This document shows positions 1 to 9,645 of a stretch of DNA of 64,000 nucleotides, piece after piece; the stretch's first letter is position 1, and every line of letters starts with the position of its first letter. The notes beneath the pieces are model-generated. The model worked only from the letters and a program-made list of their open reading frames with translations, was not told where the DNA came from and searched no databases. The position numbers and the translations under genes were made by a program. The stretch spans positions 15,375,907-15,439,906 of the forward strand of contig LR990041.1 of assembly GCA_905147135.1 (NCBI GenBank), given 5' to 3'. Source of the stretch: Blastobasis lacticolella (lineage: Eukaryota > Arthropoda > Insecta > Lepidoptera > Blastobasidae).

Positions 1-165
1 TAGGTCCTGGTTCTGGTACAAGCTCAAATTGTGATCAAGGTTGCAGTTTTGGTCATGATCCTGGACCAGAACCTGGACCCTAGACCTGGACTTTGCCTTA
101 GACCAAAACTAGGACCTGGACCAGGGCCAGGACCAAGACCTAGACCAAGAAAATCGGATATAATT
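1..165. repeat. degenerate GGACCT/GGTCCT hexamer array
   Basis: Short variants of ggacct, ggacca and ggtcct recur through the first 165 bases. The open frames across it on both strands (Gly-Pro or Leu-Gly-rich) are products of the repeat and not evidence of a gene. The array probably continues beyond the left edge. Confidence 0.7.
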
Positions 166-482
166 TCTTTTGACAATCGGTTAATTGATCGATTTTCGCC
201 AATTAAAATAACACGGCGATAACATACAGTTAACATGAGAAAAAGCTTTCTGGAAACCCAATATTACATTAATCAGCCGTTAATTGGAGATTTGACAATC
301 CGTTAACAAGCTGTTAACAAACTGTCAGTTGGCCCTTTCAGAAACCCAAACTGCATTTAATCAGTGTTTAACAAGCTGTTACGTAATTTTTGCATTGACA
401 AGCGTTTCAGAAACCGTGTGTAAGTGTCGTTACGATAGAAAATTTACCTACATTTTTGAGTCATACTCAATGGTATAATTAC

Positions 483-631
483 ATGCAAGTCGTCTTCGGT
501 CGCGCCTCCGTCGTCCGAAGTAACAGCTGCGGCGGGGGAAACCGCGTTGGACGCGGGGGGCCTCTCTCGCGCGTCCCATTCCTCTTCGGAGTCGGTGGAA
601 CTATCATCGTCAGTGGCATCGTATGTCACAG
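483..631 (-). CDS. sid-1-like: SID-1-like gene, cytosolic-loop exon (fifth exon seen)
   Basis: This 149-bp exon has acceptor tttcag before 631 and donor gtaatt after 483. It begins with two bases that complete a codon left by the exon at 1265-1315, so the phases match, and it ends on a codon boundary. It encodes a very acidic Ser/Asp/Glu-rich stretch (core residues DDDSSTDSEEEWD). In SID-1/SIDT proteins the long cytosolic loop after the first membrane segment has the same acidic, serine-rich character, which supports the assignment. The multi-spanning rest of the protein must lie beyond the left edge. Seen: splice sites, phase and composition. Inferred: family membership, from the run of exons as a whole. 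Confidence 0.72.
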
Positions 632-825
632 CTGAAAGCATTTAAAGTCATTGATTTCAGGAGATTTATTTTCTCATTTAGATTTTTGCGACACCGATAT
701 TCTCAATAAGAATAAGCATCGCGTTCACGATTTGTGAAAGCCCTTATACGAGGGCTTTTCGAATAGGGAATTGTCACGGAATAAAGTATTTTCATTTCAT
801 TTTTTTGAGATTCATTTTTGGTATC

Positions 826-950
826 ATTCATCATCACAGTCCATAACAGTCCACTGCAGGACTTAAGGCCTCTCCCACGAAAGGAAAGGTTATTGCCATA
901 ATCTCCACGCTTGGCAGGCGGGTTGGAGATCGCAGTGTTGTAAATATAAC
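826..950. repeat. dispersed LINE-derived repeat, copy 1
   Basis: The sequence around tccactgcaggacttaaggc and ggagatcgcagtg recurs at 25138-25255 at about 85 percent identity by eye. This motif block (catcat, then gtccactgc-gga, then ccataatctccacgctgg) is a common lepidopteran RTE-associated repeat. It lies in an intron of the SID-1-like gene. Confidence 0.6.
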
Positions 951-1264
951 AATGGAAAACGCTGCTGCTCATTTTCCAGCCTACGGAGACTCTAAGATCT
1001 TTTGCCTCGAAAACATTAGTCGCCTTGTACGACACCCACGAGTGTAAGGGGTTGGTGCTATTCTACTCTGCCAGACACCACTCGGCCATTCATTAATAAA
1101 AAATAAAAACGAACTTATGACCAGTATTTCTTATAGATAGAAGTATTTTATAATAATAGTTAATTTTATTAAATTGTCTTTGTTGGACATTTTCTGCAGT
1201 AAATAGGGTTTGTTTACGATATTTCATACGGCGTTTTAAGGCATTTAAAAATTACAAGACTTAC

Positions 1265-1315
1265 TGGAATCACGGCGGCGGGCGCCCGGAGCTTCACCCA
1301 TGTCCGACTCCACAT
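1265..1315 (-). CDS. sid-1-like: SID-1-like gene, cytosolic-loop exon (fourth exon seen)
   Basis: This is a 51-bp mini-exon between a good acceptor (gttttgcag) and a near-consensus donor (CCA then gtaagt). Only one frame works. It takes the single leftover base of the exon at 4344-4596 and hands one base to the exon at 483-631. The peptide is short, charged and Asp/Glu/Arg-rich (VESDMGEAPGARRRDS), which suits the cytosolic loop after the first membrane segment of SIDT proteins. Human family members have DIESD-type sequence in the same loop. The two-way phase match is the main evidence that this is an exon and not noise. Confidence 0.7.
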
Positions 1316-1418
1316 CTGCAAAACCGTCAACAATGAGTGACTTTTCTCTTTACTTCTTGGATGTATATCACTATTCGCAAAAATGTAATTGCTTTTTACC
1401 ATTTAATCACTTAACTAG

Positions 1419-1575
1419 CGACCCGAGCTGGCCCGAGCTGGTTAACGGATAGTAGACCTTAACAAATTATACACTTAAACCTTCCTCATGAATTACTTTG
1501 TCTATTGGTGAAAACTGCATGACAATCCGTTCAGTAGTTTTTGGGTTTGTCGCGAACAGACAGACAAGACAGGTA
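1419..1575. repeat. common lepidopteran interspersed repeat fragment
   Basis: The stretch contains gtgaaaactgcatgacaatc and ttcagtagtttttgggtttg followed by gcgaacagacagacaagaca. I recognise this as a recurrent lepidopteran repeat end. No coding capacity. Recognised from general knowledge, not aligned. Confidence 0.45.
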
Positions 1576-1626
1576 ACGTCACTAGTCAAGTATTTTATCG
1601 CTTATTTAGTGACCCGCCCGTACAGG

Positions 1627-1740
1627 ACGCCGCCATTTTGATACAATTGAGTTTGAACTTGTGTACCAATCGCAGCAAGCCAGAGCCAGAGTGGTCTTGC
1701 TGCGACTGGTTTAAACACAATTGCATCACAATGGCGGCGT
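1627..1740. mobile_element. 114-bp hairpin MITE
   Basis: The ends acgccgccattttgatacaa and ttgcatcacaatggcggcgt are inverted repeats, and the pairing continues inward through gcagcaag and cttgctgc, so nearly the whole unit folds on itself. No open frame. Target duplication is unclear (gtac borders both sides). It is nested in an intron of the SID-1-like gene. Confidence 0.65.
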
Positions 1741-1743
1741 ACA

Positions 1744-1821
1744 ATGAGGAGTTTTCCAATAGGTATCTAAAGCATTCCTAACCACTCACTAGATGGCGCC
1801 CCGACAATTTTGGTAATTGAT
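1744..1821 (+). repeat. flanking inverted repeat, left copy
   Basis: The sequence from atgaggagttttccaatagg to gacaattttggtaatt reappears reverse-complemented at 3268-3344 with mismatches. The pair brackets the foldback element at 2066-3230 but is separated from its ends, so it may be an older element into which the foldback jumped. Confidence 0.6.
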
Positions 1822-2065
1822 AATCGCTTGAAATAGGTTCTTAGCAAACAGGATATAAACACTGGGTACGTTGTATTGGATAATATTGTATTTGTCAATA
1901 GTTTTCAACCATTTTAGAGGTTGTAATAATAATGGAAAATAGTGCTAACTTCTATAAATATTTCTTTTAACACTTCGTTCAACCTTTAACAGTTATGTTT
2001 ATGTTAATAAACATTTTATTTTTAAGTTTAGTATTAGTTGGCTGCATGAAGTCCATGATGAAATC

Positions 2066-3230
2066 CATGGACTTACTACCCAAAGGGACTGCGCACTGCT
2101 TTGACTAAAACCGGGCAGAGCGAGAGTCACCATCGATAGTCCTTTGTCCCTTTCTAACAGTGTAAACACAATGTTATTGGCATAATCACCGTCATTCTAA
2201 ATTGACAAGTGTCATGTTTGGTATTGCCATTATTGGAGAAATATATTTACCGTGAATTTGGTATAATTATGAGGTAATCCGTACAATCCGAAAAGTAGTT
2301 GTGAAAATACCTTTTGATCTACTGAACGTTTCTCCGACAAACGTCGAGTCGACATAATTATTAACCTACGACTTTTTGTTCCACAAAACACTTAAAAGAG
2401 TTTGGTAACGATTTATCCTTCAACACTAGTTTCTAAAGAGAAGTGATAGTACTCGTCGATATCTACATTTCGGGTGACAGCTGTCAAACTTAAATGTGTT
2501 ATAACTCGGAACCCATTAGTTCTAGAACACTAGTTTCTAAAGAGATATGATAGTACGAGTACTCGTCGAGATCTACATTTCGTATGACAGCTGTCAATGT
2601 TAAATCTTTTGTAACTCGGAACCCATTGGTTCTACAACACTAGTTTCTGTAGAGAAATGATAGTACTTGTCGAAATCTACATTTCGTATGACAGCTGTCA
2701 AACTTTGAACTGTCATCCGAAATGTAGATCTCTATGAGTACTATCGTATTGCTCTAGGAACTAGTGTTCTAAGACCAATCGTTTCCGAGTTACAACAGTT
2801 CTAAGTTTGACAGCTGTCATGCGAAATGTAGATCTCGACAAACACTATCATTTTTCTTTAGGAACGAGTGTTATAGCACCAATAGTTTAGGGGTTATTTC
2901 AGTTCAAAGTTTGACAGCTGTCATACGAAATGATGATCTCGAGGAGTGCTATTATTTCAATCTAGAAACTAATGTTGTAGGGCCAATAGTTTCCGAGTAG
3001 CAGGGTAAGCTTGGGCTAGACCCTGGTGAAAACATGACCTTCAGATTGCACCCGGTCCAGCTCTGCCAGGCCCTGAGGTCGGTGTCCGCGTCAAATAATA
3101 AAAGTAATTCTTAATTTGCATCAACAATGGTGGCAACACTAGAATGGGACACAGGACTATCGATGGTGACTCTCGCTCTGCCCGGTTTTAGTCAAAGCAG
3201 TGCGCAGTCCCTTTGGGTAGTAAGTCCATG
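2066..3230. mobile_element. 1165-bp foldback DNA transposon (non-autonomous) with 8-bp target duplication
   Basis: The ends are inverted repeats of more than 80 bases (catggacttactacccaaag and its complement). Exact 8-bp copies of atgaaatc sit at 2058-2065 and 3231-3238. The interior, about 2420-3000, has three direct copies of a roughly 130-bp unit followed by three copies in opposite orientation. Each unit contains the palindrome tgacagctgtca or a close variant, next to aaatgtagat. No transposase frame is present. An 8-bp duplication is shared by hAT and P superfamilies; the catg start leans towards P-like, but this is unproven. Confidence 0.85.
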
Positions 3231-3267
3231 ATGAAATCACTGCCACCATCATACAGATTATAAAAAG

Positions 3268-3344
3268 ATTACCAAAATTGTAGGAGCGCCATCTATTGAT
3301 GCTTTTTGAAACCAACTATCTATACCTACTGGAAAACTCCTCAT
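3268..3344 (-). repeat. flanking inverted repeat, right copy
   Basis: Reverse-complement partner of 1744-1821: accaaaattgtaggagcgcc through ggaaaactcctcat. It sits just outside the right target duplication of the foldback element. Confidence 0.6.
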
Positions 3345-3464
3345 TGGACTAGGCGGCACAACTGCAGGCCTCGCACAGATGGATGAGAGAGAGAGAAGGG
3401 TGATAAATAACGTTACAGTAGTATCACTATGACTTTTCACGAGGAACTAAAAGGACACACGTTA

Positions 3465-3525
3465 AGCATGATAATCTGTTGGCAAATTAAATAAATAAAT
3501 AATAATAATAAGAAGAAGAAGACCT
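3465..3525 (+). repeat. LINE 3' tail fragment
   Basis: ctgttggcaaattaaataaa is shared exactly with the 3' end of the LINE at 4655-6559 and is followed here by (taa)n/(gaa)n. It is a severely 5'-truncated insertion of the same LINE family. Confidence 0.6.
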
Positions 3526-3545
3526 GTGAAGACCGTTAGTGTATA

Positions 3546-3715
3546 TGACGACCTGAGTGGTTCAGTGGTCAACACGAAAGAGGTCCCGGGTTCGATTCCC
3601 GGCCGGGCAGAAATTGAAATGATGAATTTTAATTTCTGTTACGGGTCTGGGTGTTCTATGTATAATAAGTAGGTATGTATTCAAAAGTATTTAAGTAGTA
3701 TAATAAATAAAAACT
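3546..3715 (+). repeat. tRNA-derived SINE
   Basis: The head contains an A-box-like gagtggttcagtggt and a B box ggttcgattccc, as in tRNA-derived SINEs. The body and AT-rich tail follow. It is not a functional tRNA: acceptor and anticodon stems do not form a proper cloverleaf. Confidence 0.6.
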
Positions 3716-3865
3716 TTATTAAATCTTGTGAAATACATTTCAATTTTAGATGTAAAAAACACGTAAAACGTAAAATCAAGGTTAAGTATATCAGTTATCT
3801 AGCACCCATAGTACAAGCTTTGCTTAGTTTGGGGCTAGATGGCGCTGTGTGAATTTGTACACGAA

Positions 3866-3898
3866 TATTTATTATTATTAATTATTATTATTATTAAT
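3866..3898. repeat. (ATT)n microsatellite
   Basis: Interrupted att trinucleotide run in an intron of the SID-1-like gene. Confidence 0.8.
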
Positions 3899-4060
3899 TT
3901 ACTTCAGTAGTTTCCCTATCGGCGGCATGTTAGGACAACAATGAAAAAAATTACTGACGCCGATACTAGTGACGTTATTTATCACCCAGCTGTAGCACTT
4001 ATTCGCTGTGACACTCGTGGGACGCCGTTCTATTAGTAAAAAAATTGGGTAGTGTCTATT

Positions 4061-4290
4061 AGGCCACCGTTAATCCTCACAATACTACTACTACTTTTCT
4101 CACCTATCCTTAAAACCGGCGACGAGGCGACCGTGGTAGTAACAGCGCCACGGCGCGTCGTGGTAGCCGTATCCGAAGCGGTGGTGGTAGCTGGGGCGTC
4201 GGCAGCCTACACCGTGCGGGGGGCTAGTAGCCGGCCGCAGGGCCCCCAGCACCGGGCGAGGGCCGGTCACACGATCGTTGCCATTTAGAA
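4061..4290 (-). pseudogene. tandem partial copy of SID-1-like exon 3, with stop
   Basis: The segment repeats the 3' two-thirds of the exon at 4344-4596 plus its donor and downstream intron, at a period of 240 bp (aggccaccg at 4061 and at 4301). In the frame used by the true exon it has a stop (gtg tag) where the true exon has gta ctc. It also lacks the membrane-segment part and a good acceptor. The donor survives as gatag then gtgaga. It is best read as a dead duplicate left by unequal exchange. Confidence 0.75.
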
Positions 4291-4343
4291 CAGCGCCATA
4301 AGGCCACCGAGGCTCCTCCCAATACTACTATTACTTCTCTCAC

Positions 4344-4596
4344 CTGTCCTTAAAACCGGCGACGAGGTGACCGTAGTGGTGACAGTGCCGCGGCGCGTCG
4401 AGGTAGCCGTGTCCGAGGCGGTGACGGTAGCAGTAGCGGGGGCGTCGGCGGCGAGTACCGCGCGGGGGGCCAGCAGCCGGCCGCAGGGCCCCCAGCGCCG
4501 GGCGAGGGCCAGCCCCCCCACGGCCACGTAGAATGAAAGGAAGAGCACGGTGGTGACGGAGACGGCTACGGCGTATTGGGCGCGGGATAGCGTGGC
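4344..4596 (-). CDS. sid-1-like: SID-1-like gene, first transmembrane exon (third exon seen)
   Basis: This 253-bp exon runs from acceptor ctgcag (before 4596) to donor gtgaga (after 4344). It encodes a hydrophobic helix (core VSVTTVLFLSFYVAVGGLAL) followed by an Ala/Thr-rich basic and polar stretch. In SIDT proteins the ectodomain is followed directly by the first membrane helix, with a similar LFSVFIFLSFY-type sequence, then a long cytosolic loop. Position, hydrophobicity and loop character agree. The exon enters in phase 0 from 7518-7697 and leaves in phase 1 to 1265-1315. Immediately downstream is a dead tandem copy, and a LINE sits just upstream in the intron. Confidence 0.75.
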
Positions 4597-4654
4597 CTGC
4601 AGACAGATTGGATACTTACCACCTTATTTTATATATACCTACTTATATATTAGA

Positions 4655-6559
4655 CTAGAAAACAAACAGGATATTTGTAATGCTTTTGCTGAGAACTTTT
4701 CATCTGTATATGTAGACAACAGTCCACCACTTAATACCAAACTAGATATGTCTTTTTCTTACAATTCTGTGACATCAAATTGCCTATGGTCGTTTGATAC
4801 CAGTCCAAATGCAGTATTGAAGGCCATTAAGAAAATCAATGGTAGGCAGGGCGCTGGTCCTGATGGTATTCCGGCTTGTTTTGTGGTCAACTGTGCGGAA
4901 TCTCTCTGCTATCCACTCTCTCTTACTTATGGATTTTCTCTCCGTTCGGGTGTTTTCCCTTCCAAATGGAAGATTGCTAATATTGTACCTGTATCCAAGG
5001 GTGGAAAAATAAATGATATAAAAAATTACAGACCAATTTCGCTTTTGTCTATTCCTGGAAAGATTTTCGAATCACTATTCTGTCCCTCTCTCGTGCATCA
5101 TCTAAAGAATTTGCTTGTTCGGAACAGCATGGTTTTAGGCCGAAAATGTCCACCCAATCTAACTTGGCTTGTTATAGCTCTGACATTGCTTGCGCTGTCG
5201 ATGCTGGATATCAAGTCGATGTCATCTACACAGACATCAGTAAAGCCTTTGATCGTGTCGATCATTCGCTGTTGCTGGAAAAGCTTTATCTTTTTGGATG
5301 CAGTGGCACGTTGATAAGGTGGCTTGCATTATATTTATTTGACAGACTTCAGAAAGTCGTGGTTTGCGGCCAAGAATCATAAAAATTTGGGGCACCTTCT
5401 GGCGTTCCTCAGGGCTCCCATGTTGGTCCTGTTTTGTTCTTGATTTTTATTAACGATTTGGCCTCTAACATCCAGCATTCCAAATTTTATTTTTTTGCGA
5501 ATGATTTAAAAATATTTCGCACTATTCAATCGCCAATGGACTCTCAACTCTTGCAGCAAGACCTTGATGTGATTTCTAAGTAGTCACTTGATAATAAGCT
5601 GCCGCTCAACATAGGGAAATGTAAGCATATTATGTTTACCAAAAAGAAATCGCCCATGCAAACTTCATACTCAATAAGTGGTCACACTCTAGAGGAAGTT
5701 AATCAGATAAGAGGTCTTGGTATTACACTTGACTCTAAACTTTCCTTCAATCCACATATTGATACCATCATCAGTAAATCATTTCGTATGTTGGGATTTG
5801 TCTGGAGAAACTGCAAGTGGTTCAAGAGCATTTCTGCGCTTAAATACCTGTATAGTGCATTTGTGCGTAGTAATCTAGAATACTGTTCTTCCATCTGGAA
5901 GCCACAGTATGAATGTCATGTTTCTAGAATAGAGAGAATCCAGAAACGCTTTTTGTTCTTCCTTACTGTGCACCAAGGGCAATTATCTAGGCTTACCTCA
6001 TACAGGGATCGACTGTCGCATCATAATATGATTTCTCTCAGGGATCGTCGATGGGTGGCGGATCAAATGTTTCTATTTAAAATTGTTAGGAGGCTGATTG
6101 ACTGTTCGTCCTTGTTAAATGGATTATCTTTCTCGGTGCCTAGACGTAATGCCAGAATAACTAATTTCAGACCTTTTACATTTAGAAACAGCAGAACGAA
6201 TGTCGGTAGAAACGAGATAATTACTAGGTTATCCAAGGAACATAACAAGTTATTTAATACGGATAAGTCTGTTGATGTATTTAACTTTTCTCTTTCGAAA
6301 TACAAAACATGTTTATATAATTATATAAATCTGTAAACTCAGTTGTTTTTTGTAACAAAATTGCTTAAGTATCTATTAATTTGTGTAATATATTTTATTG
6401 TAATAGGTTAGTACTTACGTTATAAGCGCGATTTATATAGTGCACGTAAGGTTTGCCTGTTATTGGCTTCACATTTATGTTAATTGTTATTGTTACTATA
6501 GTTTAAGAGCATTGTAATAAAAAATGTAAATCTGTTGGCAAATTAAATAAATAAATAAA
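4655..6559 (+). mobile_element. 5'-truncated CR1/Jockey-group LINE, degenerate ORF2
   Basis: The reading frame breaks several times: about 4670-5100, 5146-5382, then a stop at 5581, then 5632-6336. It keeps recognisable reverse transcriptase blocks: GPDGIPACF, NYRPISLLSI, YTDISKAFDRVDHS, and the conserved C-terminal stretch RSNLEYCSSIW. The FADD active-site box reads FAND, so it would be inactive. The endonuclease half is missing. The 3' end is ggcaaattaaataaataaat, the usual taaa-type tail. It lies in an intron of the SID-1-like gene, antisense to the gene. Confidence 0.85.
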
Positions 6560-7037
6560 GGCAATTGACCGCCATCTCACGTGGTAAGTTACGATGCGGC
6601 CGAAGTTCTTTTAAGATATTTTTAAGGTTCCGGCGTGGGTGATGCCCCGGGTATTACAAATGCCCATAGGCTGCAGTGACTGCTTACCGTCAGGCAATCG
6701 GTAAGCATAGCCACCCTTCAGACGGTGAGGGCGCCGGGCTACGTTATCGAGTACAAGAAAAAATCCACGTCATAGCGATAGTAGAGGCGTAGGACAAAAC
6801 GTAGGCCAGCCTGCAGACACAAAAATATTTTTGTTTTTAGTGTCCTAAACTTTCACTTATCCTCGTTAGTACTTACTTATTCTCTAGTGTGGTTTCTTGA
6901 AATAAAAAAACCGGTCGGCCTCACATAGTCTTGGCAGTTCCGCTTTTCAGCCGTATTATAGTCACCAAAAAAGAAAAGTTTCTCCTAGACCTCTACTATC
7001 CCTACAAAGTGGAATTTTTGTTGTAGTCGATGACGTA
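6560..7037. other. non-coding intron sequence with repeat fragments
   Basis: The stretch ctgcagtgactgcttaccgtcaggc near 6671-6700 resembles a frequent lepidopteran repeat. The rest shows no gene, exon or clear element. Confidence 0.4.
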
Positions 7038-7250
7038 TAATCTTTTTAGACTGACTTGTCTTATTTGGTGAACAAACAATGCCCAAAATCAAGACTTCCC
7101 GTATCAATCACGCTACGTATATTGTGTATAGATGTCGAGAATTATACAAGAAACACACAGAATGTGAATTTCAACGAATACTGCTGTACATTATCCATTT
7201 AAATACATAATTTCCTTACCCAAATAAGACAAGTCAGTCTGGACAGATTA
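7038..7250. mobile_element. 213-bp Tc1/mariner-type MITE
   Basis: The terminal inverted repeats are about 31 bp: agactgacttgtcttatttg near the left end and ccaaataagacaagtcagtc near the right. The dinucleotide TA borders both sides (7036-7037 and 7251-7252), as expected of Tc1/mariner-related elements. No open frame. Confidence 0.7.
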
Positions 7251-7517
7251 TAGGATAACCCACGGCGCCCCTCTATAGGTACGTACAAGGTAGCAGTAGC
7301 ATGTATGTTCTGGCAAACCTTGGAATAGGTAGGTTTTTAAGATGGGTTCCTGTTTCAACAGTGTAGCTGGGCCGATATTAGTTTAAAAAGGTCAGGTATG
7401 GGCGATTTTTGGTTATGTTATACCGGTAGAAGAGTTCACGAAAAATCCCTTTTTCTATACCATACAGAAAAAACCCTTTTTTTTTAATTTAGAGCTAAAA
7501 GGAACATGTATACCGAC

Positions 7518-7697
7518 CTTCACAGTAATCCGGAACTCCTTGGCGCGGCCAGACGCCCTGGCCGCATCGGCGCCCGCGGGCCGCCCAAGCGCGGACTCCC
7601 ACAGCCAGTCCTCCGCCTCCGTTTCGTCCGGCTCGCACGCCGCCTGCGAGCCCTGCACCGCGCACACCACTATGAAGCCATACGGGTACATGGAGCG
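7518..7697 (-). CDS. sid-1-like: SID-1-like gene, ectodomain exon (second exon seen)
   Basis: The 180-bp exon follows acceptor gtgttacag and ends at AAG before gtcggt, a weak donor; a stronger gtatac four bases on would break the phase with the next exon. It encodes RSMYPYGFIVVCAVQ, a Cys-containing acidic spacer, and a basic end RAKEFRITVK. The YP-x-GF-x-VV block, a following Cys, then a beta-strand leading into the first membrane helix is the signature of the last ectodomain segment of SID-1/SIDT proteins, which bind or conduct dsRNA. Spacing to the membrane helix matches the family by eye. Entry phase 0 from 8064-8147. An Ala/Arg-rich insertion is unusual. Confidence 0.75.
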
Positions 7698-7915
7698 CTG
7701 TAACACATTAGAATCGTCATCATCACACATGTTATCGGGTTTATTACTACTGTTAGTATTATTTTTACCTCGATATTTCGACACGGTTCATGGTCACGAG
7801 TAGGCTAGGTTACGAGTAGAATGTGCAATGAAAGTGTAGTGATTAACCACGAAAATCTTAAAACGTATAACATCATCACAGTCCATCATCCCAATGTGAG
7901 GTATAGTCCAACAAA

Positions 7916-8035
7916 CGCGTCTGACCTGGTGACAGCGTCGCTGTTGGAATTGACATGACATTTCAAAATGGCGACACTTAGTTCCGGGTTTGGCCACCGG
8001 GTCAGCTAAGTTTGTGGCACTGTGTGTATGAATTT
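7916..8035. repeat. short MITE-like repeat, copy 1
   Basis: Reverse-complement relative of 24466-24575. Both contain tgtcatgtcaat or its complement, the gcgacgctgtcacc block, and gtttgtggcactg at one end. Short inverted ends (tctgacc-ggtg and caccgggtcag) suggest a MITE of about 90 bp. Confidence 0.6.
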
Positions 8036-8063
8036 ATGTAAAACAAAAATATAGCGCACTCAC

Positions 8064-8147
8064 CGAGAGGTGTACCCCGCCAGAGCGCTGCACGGTCATG
8101 CACTGCCCGTTGATGCCCATCTCGCCCGGCGCCTTGGGGATCGGACA
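8064..8147 (-). CDS. sid-1-like: SID-1-like gene, ectodomain exon (first exon seen)
   Basis: Exactly 28 codons lie between acceptor gctttccag and donor TCG then gtgagt. The peptide starts CPIPKAPGEMG and contains QCMTVQRSGGVHLS. In SIDT proteins a CP-V-x-DL turn followed by a TMTKK-type strand and a short AIT/VxL strand comes just before the YP-x-GF block, the same order as here. Translation upstream of the acceptor also stays open for a few hydrophobic codons, but the pyrimidine-rich acceptor makes the shorter exon more likely. Further 5' exons must exist at higher coordinates; I could not find them in 8.2-26 kb. Confidence 0.72.
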
Positions 8148-8322
8148 CTGGAAAGCGAACGCCATAAATACCACAATGAACACACCTGTAGCAAATTTTT
8201 TTTATGCCACGCGGTGCGAACGAGCAGCCAATCTACTTGATAATAAGCGAAACTGTCGTCCATAACATCTACGATTCATGCTTTTTTCCAGGCACTGTGA
8301 GGACTAAGGTAAAATACCTCAT

Positions 8323-9158
8323 CATCATCATCATCATCATCTCGGCGTTAAATCCCGGTCGCGCCCCCGCGCTACACGCGGGTGCCCGGGGTCCGCCTTC
8401 CTGCTATGTCTAGTCCACTTTGCTCGGTCTTCGGCATCCTTCATAGTGAGTCCGTTGGCACGCATGTCACTCTTAACGACGTCTAGCCATCGCTTCTTGG
8501 GCCGGCCTCTCCTTCTCGTGCCTGGTGGGGGCGGCATGGCCAGACATCTGTTCCCCACATAATTTGCCGGTCTGCGCAAGACGTGGCCATACCATCGAAG
8601 GCGACACTCCTGTAGCTTATCTGCGATGTCACAGACACGAAGGCTACCGCGGATGTGGGCGCTCCGCACGCGATCTTTGCGGGAAACACCACACATCCAC
8701 CGCAGCATCTTCATTTCCGTGACTCGCAACTCCTGCTTGTGTCGCTCTAGTAGAGGCCAAGTCTCGCTGCCGTATAAGAGAACAGGTCTAATAATGGACT
8801 TGTAGACCTGTCCCTTCAGTTTCATCGGCATCTTGGGGTCACAAATGACAGCCGTCACCTCCCGCCACTTTGCCCAAGCCGCGGATATTCGGGCTTTGAC
8901 GTCGCTGTCGATGTCACCAGTTGTGCTTAGTACCGACCCCAGGTATCTGGCCTGATCTGTTCGTTTGACCTCCTCTTCACTTATGCGGATGGGTAGGGGG
9001 TCTGTACTGTTGCAAGCCATGTACTCTGTCTTCGCCACATTTATCTTCAGACCGCCGTTTTCAAGCGATTCCTTCCACTTTTCCACCCGTTGGACAAGAC
9101 GCCCCTTGTTAGAGTCTGTCAACGCGATATCGTCAGCATACATGAGTAGCCACGGTTT
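8323..9158 (-). mobile_element. 5'-truncated RTE LINE with 20-bp target duplication
   Basis: The open frame 8337-9143 begins MYADDIALTDS, so the YADD active-site box is intact, and continues through the RTE C-terminal region (LLYGSETWPL, MLRWMCGVSRKDRVRS, RRRGRPKKRWLDVVKSDM). The 3' end is a cat/atg microsatellite at 8321-8340, typical of lepidopteran RTE elements. A 20-bp direct repeat (starting actaaggtaaaat) lies at 8303-8322 and 9159-9178 and proves the insertion boundaries. The nearly open frame suggests a young insertion. Confidence 0.9.
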
Positions 9159-9336
9159 ACTAAGGTAAAATACCTCATGCCTGTAATTTCGCTGGCTACA
9201 TTATCCTTGAAATCGGAACACAACAGTGCAAGCATTGTTGCTTGGCGACAAAAATAGATAAAGATATTTTGTATCGAATTTAGGATTCTAACTCGCCATA
9301 TACATAAAAAATTTTTGAACAATGGCCTGTAGGTTT

Positions 9337-9515
9337 GTTAAGGCTTTGCCACAAACAAAGCTCGGCGCGAGCATGGCGCGAGCGCGGCACGAGCGCGGCG
9401 TGATAGTTGACTAGGCAACGCGCCAGCATCGCGCCGCGCTCGCGCCGAGCTTAAGCCACGCCAGCGCAGAGCGCGGCGCGACGTGAGTGTGGCGCCGCGC
9501 CTGCGCTGTGCGGTG
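9337..9515. repeat. GC-rich dispersed repeat, copy 1
   Basis: GC-rich stretch with ggcgcgagcgcggc-type motifs, an inverted core (ctcggcgcgagc and gctcgcgccgagc), tgatagttgactaggcaac in the middle, and an edge ggctttgccacaaacaaagc. A relative lies at 11432-11602. Confidence 0.6.
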
Positions 9516-9645
9516 TTGGAAATATAGATGTTCTGTTCAAGTACCAGCCACAGTGCAAATTGAGCTCAATCTTATCCACCACAATGGTACAAAACACATT
9601 GATATCAAATTACATTTCATTCAACAATATTTCGGCCTGCAAGAT

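Noticed and set aside
4052..4288. A plus-strand gene with Val/Ala-rich product
   Set aside because: It is the antisense of the dead duplicate of the SID-1-like exon.
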